A stretch of DNA of 19,195 nt from CAIXZV01 sp037446495 (GTDB taxonomy: Bacteria > Chloroflexota > Limnocylindria > Limnocylindrales > CSP1-4). The stretch is from the NCBI GenBank assembly GCA_037446495.1, contig JBBIIL010000055.1, positions 1 through 19,195 on the forward strand, written 5' to 3'. Shown piece after piece: positions 1 to 5,128 of this stretch. The position numbers and the translations under genes were made by a program. A model generated the notes under the pieces. That model searched no databases, had not been told where the DNA came from, and saw only the letters and a program-made list of their open reading frames with translations. The stretch's first letter is position 1. Each line of letters starts with the position of its first letter.

Positions 1-96
1 CCGGGCGGCTCTCAGCCACCGGCCGGGGCGGTGCTGGACACGGGAGCCCGGCGCCCCCCAGCGTGGCGCGCCGCCGCGGCACCGCCCCGGGCGGTG
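1..96. repeat. Degenerate hairpin repeats, left window end
   Basis: Two short inverted repeats with the same architecture lie here: CACCG, a 7-nt loop, CGGTG, at 17-33 (loop GCCGGGG) and at 80-96 (loop CCCCGGG). The copy at 1-36 also shares CTCTCAG and the CGGTGCT end with the 37-bp tandem unit at the right end of the window; the best-aligned 28 nt differ at about three places. The stem is kept while the loop varies, which suggests a hairpin-forming intergenic repeat family. I see no convincing coding sequence in 1-350. Confidence 0.6.
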
Positions 97-161
97 GGTG
101 GTGCGGGAACGGTGTCGAGCACCGGGCCCGCCGGTAGCTGAGACATCGCCGGCCGGGGCGG

Positions 162-279
162 GGCCCCGGGCGGGTCGTCGGTCAGGCCGGGCCGGGGCCC
201 CGGGCGGGTCGTCGGTCAGGCCGGGCCCCGGGCGGGTCGTCGGTCAGGCCGGGCCCCGGGCGGGTCGTCGGTCAGGCCG
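162..279. repeat. 28-bp GC-rich minisatellite, four copies
   Basis: Four near-perfect copies of a 28-bp unit start at 162, 196, 224 and 252. Each opens with GGCCCCGGGCGGGTCG and ends TCGGTCAGGCCG. The first interval carries six extra bases; the other three copies are contiguous. The array lies where the 3' part of the PHP-domain gene should be. An open frame crosses it on the plus strand but yields only Gly/Arg/Pro-rich low-complexity protein, so I do not call it a gene. There are no unique spacers, so it is not a CRISPR array. Confidence 0.85.
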
Positions 280-353
280 ATATACGGGCGACCGGCCACC
301 GGTCCGAGGCCACCGCCACCACGACACGCCGAAGCACTCGCGGATGGGCGCGC

Positions 354-697
354 TCAGACGTGTGATCCGGCGCGGCGCTGGTGCGGGATGCCGACCAGGG
401 CCTCCTGCTCCCGCCCGGCCATGATCGCCTCGGCCGCGGACAGCCCCTTCGGCAGTGGCCGGTGGAGGAACAGGAACACGAGGTCCCCTCCGGCGTGCTG
501 ACCTCGCAGCCGACGATCACGTGCAGGTCGGCAGGAGCCGCGTCGACCGCCGCCAGCGCACCGTCGAGGGTGTCGTGGTCCGTGATCGCGAGGTGGGTCA
601 GGCCGAGCTCGGCGGCGCGGCCGACCACCAGGCCGGGGTTCGCGACGCCGTCGGAGCTCGCCGACGTGTGGCAGTGCAGGTCGACCCGGGCGACGGG
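354..697 (-). pseudogene. Broken PHP-domain metal-dependent phosphoesterase
   Basis: Reading leftward from about 697 the translation has clear PHP-domain motifs: VDLHCHTSASSDG (HxH metal site), LAITDHDTLDGA (second metal site) and VIVGCEVST. At the GGGG run (minus strand; 485-488) the frame changes. The continuation LVFLFLHRPLPKGLSAAEAI through VGIPH is in another frame and stops at 354, so one G appears to be missing. No ATG, GTG or TTG start exists in the first frame upstream of the HxH motif, and the protein ends right after the IPH motif, far short of the family's usual 200-290 residues. Beyond it lies the minisatellite. This is either a decayed gene or a gene damaged by poor assembly next to repeats. 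PHP proteins of this type hydrolyse phosphoesters with a metal cluster; the substrate here cannot be told. Confidence 0.7.
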
Positions 698-744
698 GCC
701 GAGCTCGGCGGGACCGGGGCGGGGTTCGGGAACTCCGCCAGTCC

Positions 745-1737
745 TCAGCCGCCCGCCGCCGACTCGGCGAGGTACCGCCGGGCGTTGGCGCCCCGGACCG
801 CGCGGATGTCCTCCTCGTACTTGAGGACGACGCCGAGGGTCTCGTCCACGGTGTCGCCGTCAAGTTCGGCGGCGCCCAGGCTGATCAGCGCGGCCGCCCA
901 GTCGAGCGTCTCCGCCACGCCGGGGACCTTGGTCAGGTCCGCGGTTCGCAGTCGGTGGACGAAGGCCACAACGTCTCGCGCGAGCGCAGCCGGCGCGTCG
1001 GGCACGCGCGTGGAGACGATCTCGAACTCCTTCTGCGCCGTGGGATAGTCGATCCAGTGGTAGAGGCAGCGGCGCTTGAGCGCGTCGTGGACCTCGCGCG
1101 TCCGGTTGGAGGTCAGGACCACGCGAGGCGCCTGCGCGGCGCGAATGGTGCCGATCTCGGGGACGGTGACCTGGAAGTCGGACAGGATCTCGAGCAGGTA
1201 CGCCTCGAACTCCTCGTCGGCCCGGTCGATCTCGTCGATCAGCAGCACGGGCGGGATGCCGTCGGTGGCCTCGAGCGCCTGGAGCAACGGGCGCTTGAGC
1301 AGGAACTCCGGACCGAAGATGTCGTGCGCGGTCGCCTTGTCGATCTCGCCGCGCGCCTCGAGCAGCCGGATCTCGAGCATCTGGCGCGGATAGTTCCACT
1401 CGTAGACCGCGGTGTTGACGTCCAGGCCCTCGTAGCACTGGAGCCGGATCAGCCGGGCGCCGAGGCTGGCCGCCAGCACCTTCGCCAGCTCCGTCTTGCC
1501 CACGCCGGCCTCGCCCTCGAGCAGCAGCGGCCGGCCGAGCTCCAGCGCCAGGAAGACGGTGGTGGCCAGGGAGCGCTCCGCGATGTAGCCGTGCTCGCGG
1601 AAGGCGGTGACGACCCCGTCGATGGCCCGCAGCGACAGGGGGCGGGAGGCACGGGAGGCGGATCGCTCGGCGGTGGCCGCCTGGGCGGCGGTGCGGTCGG
1701 CAGCCGCAGCGGCCGCTGTCGTCTCGTGTGATGCCAT
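745..1737 (-). CDS. coxD: MoxR/CoxD-type AAA+ ATPase
   Basis: A 330-residue MoxR-family AAA+ ATPase. After an Ala-rich N-terminus come Walker A GEAGVGKT (residues 75-82), Walker B VLLIDEID (164-171), sensor 1 LTSNRT (about 208-213) and the arginine pair of DALKRRC (222-223). The stretch VYEWNYPRQML is, as I recall, typical of CoxD-like ATPases in CO dehydrogenase clusters. CoxD-type chaperones help mature the Mo/Cu (form I) or Mo active site, usually with the VWA protein CoxE, which is not in this window. I chose the ATG at 1737 over the upstream start at 1806 because TAGCAT lies exactly 7 nt before it, giving a leaderless transcript. It has its own promoter and is separated from the cox genes by a plus-strand module. 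The coxD name rests on context and could be too specific. Confidence 0.8.
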   Translation of the reverse strand: MASHETTAAAAAADRTAAQAATAERSASRASRPLSLRAIDGVVTAFREHGYIAERSLATTVFLALELGRPLLLEGEAGVGKTELAKVLAASLGARLIRLQCYEGLDVNTAVYEWNYPRQMLEIRLLEARGEIDKATAHDIFGPEFLLKRPLLQALEATDGIPPVLLIDEIDRADEEFEAYLLEILSDFQVTVPEIGTIRAAQAPRVVLTSNRTREVHDALKRRCLYHWIDYPTAQKEFEIVSTRVPDAPAALARDVVAFVHRLRTADLTKVPGVAETLDWAAALISLGAAELDGDTVDETLGVVLKYEEDIRAVRGANARRYLAESAAGG

Positions 1738-1744
1738 GCGCGGG

Positions 1745-1750
1745 ATGCTA
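1745..1750 (-). promoter_or_regulatory. -10 box for leaderless moxR/coxD-like gene
   Basis: On the minus strand TAGCAT (TANNNT) ends 7 nt before the ATG at 1737. This is the spacing expected when transcription begins at the start codon. No Shine-Dalgarno sequence precedes that ATG and I see no clear -35 box. Confidence 0.5.
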
Positions 1751-1852
1751 CACCGGGGGCCCGGCCGGACGCGGGGGTTGGCGTCCCCCTCCCCGCTGCG
1801 CCCCACCTGCGAGCAGCCGAGCGGGCCGTGGTGTCAAGCCCTCGCGGGCCCA

Positions 1853-1881
1853 TTGACAACTTCGACGGGCGAGGTCATAGT
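1853..1881 (+). promoter_or_regulatory. Strong sigma70-type promoter of the HTH/nucleotidyltransferase module
   Basis: A perfect -35 TTGACA (1853-1858), a 17-bp spacer and a -10 CATAGT (1876-1881) precede the HTH gene by about 40 bp. This is the best consensus promoter in the window. The spacer contains TCGACGGGCGAGGTC (1862-1876), which recurs exactly at 1937-1951 inside the first codons of the HTH gene. The pair could be an autoregulatory operator. One copy encodes the start of the HTH domain, so coincidence is not excluded. Confidence 0.65.
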
Positions 1882-1921
1882 CTCGAAGGGAGTTGTGTAT
1901 GTGGTGTTTGGAGCGTCTGTG

Positions 1922-2422
1922 GTGACTGATCTGCTCTCGACGGGCGAGGTCGCGCGCCTGATCGGCGCGTCCCGCCAGCATGTCGTCGACCTCTGCGACA
2001 CCGGCAGGCTGGCCTCCTTCCGCGTCGGCAGGCACCGCCGCGTCCGGCGCGAGACGGTGGACGCCTACCTCGAGGAGCGCGAGCAGGCGCGCGTCGTGGA
2101 CGCTTCCCACCTCCTCCAGCTCTGGTCGGGCCGCGTCCAGGCCGCCCACGTCGCCCTCGACTGGGGGCGCGCCCGGGACCTGGCGGCGCGCAGGCTCGCC
2201 GAGATGCGGGGCGACAGCCACCTCGCCTGGTTCGCCGACCAGTGGGCCCTCGTGCTCGCGCAGGGCGCGGAGGCCGTCATGGAGACCCTCACCCGGCGTG
2301 ACGACGAGGCGGCTGTCCTCCAGAACAGCTCCCCCTTCGTCGAGCTACTCTCGGACGACGAGCGCGGGCGGATCACCGAGGCGTTCATCGACTGGTGGGG
2401 ATCACAGAGGGCTGCCGCGTGA
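1922..2422 (+). CDS. Excisionase/MerR-type HTH protein, putative antitoxin
   Basis: A 166-residue protein. Residues about 4-53 (LLSTGEVARLIGASRQHV, then GRLASFRVGRHRRV and VDAYLEER) form an HTH_17 excisionase-like DNA-binding domain. The rest is helical and acidic and ends with an LQNSSPFVELLSDDERG segment; as I recall, a similar NSPFxGxLS motif closes HTH partners of DUF6036-type nucleotidyltransferases. I chose GTG 1922 because GGAG (1910-1913) lies 8 nt upstream; GTG 1895 is in frame but only 2 nt from its purine run. Its stop overlaps the start of the next gene by 4 nt (GTGA), so the two are translationally coupled. It likely represses its own promoter and neutralises the downstream enzyme. 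No integrase is nearby, so a true excisionase role is unlikely. Confidence 0.85.
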   Translation: MTDLLSTGEVARLIGASRQHVVDLCDTGRLASFRVGRHRRVRRETVDAYLEEREQARVVDASHLLQLWSGRVQAAHVALDWGRARDLAARRLAEMRGDSHLAWFADQWALVLAQGAEAVMETLTRRDDEAAVLQNSSPFVELLSDDERGRITEAFIDWWGSQRAAA

Positions 2423-3003
2423 ACCGCGACGAGTTCAACAACCTGGTCTGGCTGATCGGGCAGGTGGCCGAGGTCCGGGAGTTCGAGATCATCGGCAGCA
2501 ACGCGATCCACGCCCACCTGCCACCGGAGAAGATCGCCGGGCCGCTCGCGGTGTCGGCGGACCTCGACGCCCTCCTCGACCGGATCCGCAAGTGGGACTC
2601 GGTGCTACGACAGCTCGGCCCCCTGTCGCCCTACGCCAAGGAGAAGCACGTCTGGGTCGACGTCGTGAGCGAGCACACCGCCCGCTACCCGGCCGGATGG
2701 CGCGAGCGGCAGATCCCGCTCCGCGTCCCGCTCGAGCCGTCGCCGGTCGTGTGGTGCCCGGACCTGACCGACATCGCGGCCGCCAAGATGGGGGCGTTCC
2801 GCCCTCAGGACAAGGCGTTCGTCGCCGAGCTCCTGCGCATCGGCGAGCTCGACCCAGGACTCCTCATCGAGCGGACCCGCATGGTGGAGCGGGTCGACCA
2901 GGAGACGCTCGACAAGGCCGTGGTCTGGGTCGAGGAGCGGCGGCGCCTCAGCGCGAACCCGGCGGCCACGGGTGGCGAGGGCGATCCCGCACTCGCCGGC
3001 TGA
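2419..3003 (+). CDS. DUF6036/AbiEii-like nucleotidyltransferase, putative toxin
   Basis: A 194-residue protein with a minimal nucleotidyltransferase pattern: EIIGSNAI (Gly-Ser at 26-27), SADLD (48 and 50 as the Asp pair), and HVWVDVV with Asp81 as a likely third carboxylate. Next come an RYPAGWRERQIPLR segment and the helical DIAAAKMGAFRPQDKAFVAELL region, matching the 'DLAxxKLxAgRxKD' signature of AbiEii/DUF6036 families. Such enzymes, when toxins, transfer nucleotides to tRNA or protein; the target here is unknown. GTG 2419 overlaps the HTH stop and has AGAGGG 7 nt upstream. The HTH-then-enzyme order, the overlap and the dedicated promoter match a toxin-antitoxin or phage-defence cassette. 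The SxDxD motif differs from the SMExD form I recall in many relatives, so activity is likely but not certain. Confidence 0.8.
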   Translation: MNRDEFNNLVWLIGQVAEVREFEIIGSNAIHAHLPPEKIAGPLAVSADLDALLDRIRKWDSVLRQLGPLSPYAKEKHVWVDVVSEHTARYPAGWRERQIPLRVPLEPSPVVWCPDLTDIAAAKMGAFRPQDKAFVAELLRIGELDPGLLIERTRMVERVDQETLDKAVVWVEERRRLSANPAATGGEGDPALAG

Positions 3004-3069
3004 CCGGCTGTCCTCCCAGGTCGGCTCGGAGCGGAGCCTCGCGAACAGGTAGGCGAGGGCGGCGTCCTC

Positions 3070-3140
3070 GACCCGAGCGTCATTGACCCAGGCTCACCAC
3101 CACATCTTGCGCTGACCTGTGTCAGCGACCCAAGCGTCAC
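3070..3140. repeat. Imperfect direct repeat between convergent operons
   Basis: GACCCGAGCGTCAT at 3070-3083 recurs as GACCCAAGCGTCAC at 3127-3140, 57 bp apart. On the minus strand both translate as MTLGSxT in one frame, giving a 19-codon period, but no credible gene is present. It may be a remnant of a dispersed repeat. Confidence 0.45.
3110..3127. terminator. Hairpin between convergent genes, possible terminator
   Basis: CGCTGAC CTGT GTCAGCG is a perfect 7-bp stem with a tetraloop, midway between the end of the nucleotidyltransferase gene (plus) and the end of the molybdopterin-binding gene (minus). There is no T-run on either side, so it would be an atypical terminator. Confidence 0.4.
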
Positions 3141-3166
3141 CGTTCTTGACGGACAAGGCGGGCTCC

Positions 3167-4222
3167 CTACCCGTCCGGCGCGTCCAGGTCGTGGGCGTAG
3201 GCCGGGAAGCGGTAGCGCTGCGTCCGGTCCAGGATCCCGCCGTGCGCGAGGCGCGCGACCGTGGCACGCGATGCCGGATAACCGGCCACGAGCAGCGGCA
3301 GGAGCAGGTCTGCGGCCGTGGCGCGGGAGTAGGCACCGCAGGATGGCAGCCCCACGATCGCCGCACGCCCGAGGCGCGCCAGCCAGAGCATTGACCCCGG
3401 GTGCGCCGGGACGCCGTGGCGGATCACCCGACCGCCCAGATTCTCGAGCGCGACGAAGAGCGCGTCGCCGGGGTCGGTGCTGGCGCAGCCGGCGGTCAGG
3501 ATGATCCGTGCCGCTCCCCTGCCCCGGGTTGCCGAGGCGAGTGCCGCCGCGACGGCGTCGGGGTCGTCGGCGACATGGGTGATGCCCGTGAGCGTAGCGC
3601 CCAGGCCGGCGACGCGGGCGGCGATGGACGCCTCGAAGCGGGCGCGGCCGGCGCCGGACACGGTTTCCTTGACGACGACCGCGATCGCGACGGGCTCGAT
3701 GGGACGGACGCGCAGGATCGGGCGGCGCGACGACCCGGCGGCCTCGGCCGTGACCAGCGCCGCCTCGGGCACGAGATGGGGAGCCGTCTTCGCGCTCGCG
3801 ACGAGGTCGCCCGGTGCCACGATCCTCCCTGCGCCGATGGTGAACAGCGCGACGGAGTCAACGCGATTGAGACGCTCGAGTGCGGCCAGCCGGACGTCCA
3901 CGACTCCCGCGACTGCCGCGACAAGATCGATGCGCGACTGGGCCGGACCCCGCAACTCCAAGCCGGCCGCCCGCGCGTCACCGCCCACCGCCGCGTTGGC
4001 CAGCCGCAGGGCAGCCGCGTCCTCGTGGACGTCGCCGGTCTCGGGCACGAGCAGCGTGATCGGGCGGCCCTCCGGCGCCGGACCCAGCGCGGCGAGGTCG
4101 GCCTCCGTCAGCTGCCGGCCCTTGGCCCACCGCTGGCCGCCAACGTCGAGGTCGCGGGCCAGCACGGCGCCGACGAGCCCGGCCGGGGCTGCCCGACCGG
4201 GCTCAAGGTGCTCGACGCGCAC
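3167..4222 (-). CDS. Molybdopterin-binding (MoCF/MoeA-like) protein of the hydroxylase operon
   Basis: A 351-residue protein resembling the N-terminal molybdopterin-binding half of the 'molybdopterin-binding/MobA-like' fusion proteins found beside molybdenum hydroxylases. Visible landmarks: an N-terminal LVGAVLARDL / KGRQLTEADLAAL segment, ERLNRVDSVALFTI, a PGDLVASAKTAPHLVP strand, then a MoCF-like domain with IILTAGCASTDPGDALF, HGVPAHPGSMLWLARLG and VGLPSCGAYS. The C-terminal NTP-transferase domain of the fusions is missing, so it probably handles or delivers Mo cofactor rather than making MCD. The GTG start at 4222 lies 45 nt after the coxM stop, in the same direction, and lacks a good Shine-Dalgarno; coupling to coxM is likely. 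The exact start is uncertain. Confidence 0.75.
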   Translation of the reverse strand: MRVEHLEPGRAAPAGLVGAVLARDLDVGGQRWAKGRQLTEADLAALGPAPEGRPITLLVPETGDVHEDAAALRLANAAVGGDARAAGLELRGPAQSRIDLVAAVAGVVDVRLAALERLNRVDSVALFTIGAGRIVAPGDLVASAKTAPHLVPEAALVTAEAAGSSRRPILRVRPIEPVAIAVVVKETVSGAGRARFEASIAARVAGLGATLTGITHVADDPDAVAAALASATRGRGAARIILTAGCASTDPGDALFVALENLGGRVIRHGVPAHPGSMLWLARLGRAAIVGLPSCGAYSRATAADLLLPLLVAGYPASRATVARLAHGGILDRTQRYRFPAYAHDLDAPDG

Positions 4223-4267
4223 GCCAGGCCGGTGGTGGCGCTGGGCTCGGGATCGGCTGGCTGGGGG

Positions 4268-5128
4268 TCAGCTGGCTCGCGCCAGCGCCGCCTCGATCGC
4301 CCGTCGCGCGTGGACCACCGCCATCGCCGCGCGGTACGCCCGCCCGGCGTGGATGTCCGCGTTGACCTCGCGGTCGCCCACCACCAGCTCCGCAGCAGCC
4401 GCGACGGCCTCGACGGAACCCATGGTGCCCACCAGCGCTGATTCGACCTCGTGCGCGCGGTACGGGTGGTCGGACACGCCGGTGACACCGACGCCCGCCC
4501 ACTCGATCATCCCGCCGGCGCCGACCACCACCACGGCGGCGACCCCGGCGATGGGATAGCCCGACGCCCGCTGCTCGAGCGCCGCGTACGCGGACCCGGC
4601 GTCGTGCCTCGGGGCCGGCAGGATCACCGCGGCGAGGATCTCGTCGTGGGCGAGGCCGGTCGTGAACGGCCCCTGGAAGAAGCCGTCGGCCCTGACGTTG
4701 CGGGTCCCCGACGACGACTGGATCACCAGCTCCGCGTCGAGCGCCAGCAGGGCCGCCGGGAGGTCCGACGCGGGATCCGCATGGGCCACGGCACCGCCGA
4801 CGGTGCCGCGGTTGCGGACCTGGACGTCGGCGATGCTCGGCACCGCGTCCCGGATGACTCCCAGGTGCACGGCCGGCGAGTCCATCAACTCGGCGTAGGT
4901 CGTCAGCGCGCCGACGGACAACCGTCCATCGTCGAGCCTGGACACGCCCCGCAGCTCCGGGAGCCGCCCGATGTCCACGAGACGGGCCGGCTGGGCCAGC
5001 CGCAGCTTCATCAGCGGCAGCAGGCTCTGGCCGCCCGCGATCAGCTTGGCGCCCTCGTCGGACGCGAGGATCGCCAGCGCCTCCTCCACGGATGAGGCCC
5101 GGGTGTACTCGAAGGCCGCCGGGATCAT
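4268..5128 (-). CDS. coxM: CO dehydrogenase-type FAD-binding medium subunit
   Basis: A 286-residue flavoprotein subunit of the xanthine oxidase family. The two FAD-binding motifs stand where expected in CoxM: AGGQSLLP (residues 31-38) and TVGGAVAHADP (109-119). The C-terminal CO_deh_flav_C region follows. It takes electrons from the CoxS 2Fe-2S clusters and passes them to the respiratory chain. ATG 5128 was chosen because it overlaps the coxL stop (ATGA) and has GGGAGG 6 nt upstream; the open frame extends further but runs antisense-like within coxL. Length and motifs are normal. It is third in the S-L-M order typical of form II clusters. Confidence 0.93.
   Translation of the reverse strand: MIPAAFEYTRASSVEEALAILASDEGAKLIAGGQSLLPLMKLRLAQPARLVDIGRLPELRGVSRLDDGRLSVGALTTYAELMDSPAVHLGVIRDAVPSIADVQVRNRGTVGGAVAHADPASDLPAALLALDAELVIQSSSGTRNVRADGFFQGPFTTGLAHDEILAAVILPAPRHDAGSAYAALEQRASGYPIAGVAAVVVVGAGGMIEWAGVGVTGVSDHPYRAHEVESALVGTMGSVEAVAAAAELVVGDREVNADIHAGRAYRAAMAVVHARRAIEAALARAS

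Noticed and set aside
98..424. Plus-strand open frame across the minisatellite
   Set aside because: Low-complexity Gly/Arg/Pro product created by the 28-bp repeats, with no domain and in conflict with the PHP remnant.
1738..1806. Upstream start of the MoxR-like gene at 1806
   Set aside because: The extra residues are Pro/Arg-rich and the ATG at 1737 has a correctly spaced -10 box.
1922..2422. Phage excisionase
   Set aside because: The HTH type matches, but there is no integrase or attachment site, and the overlap with a nucleotidyltransferase favours an antitoxin-like role.
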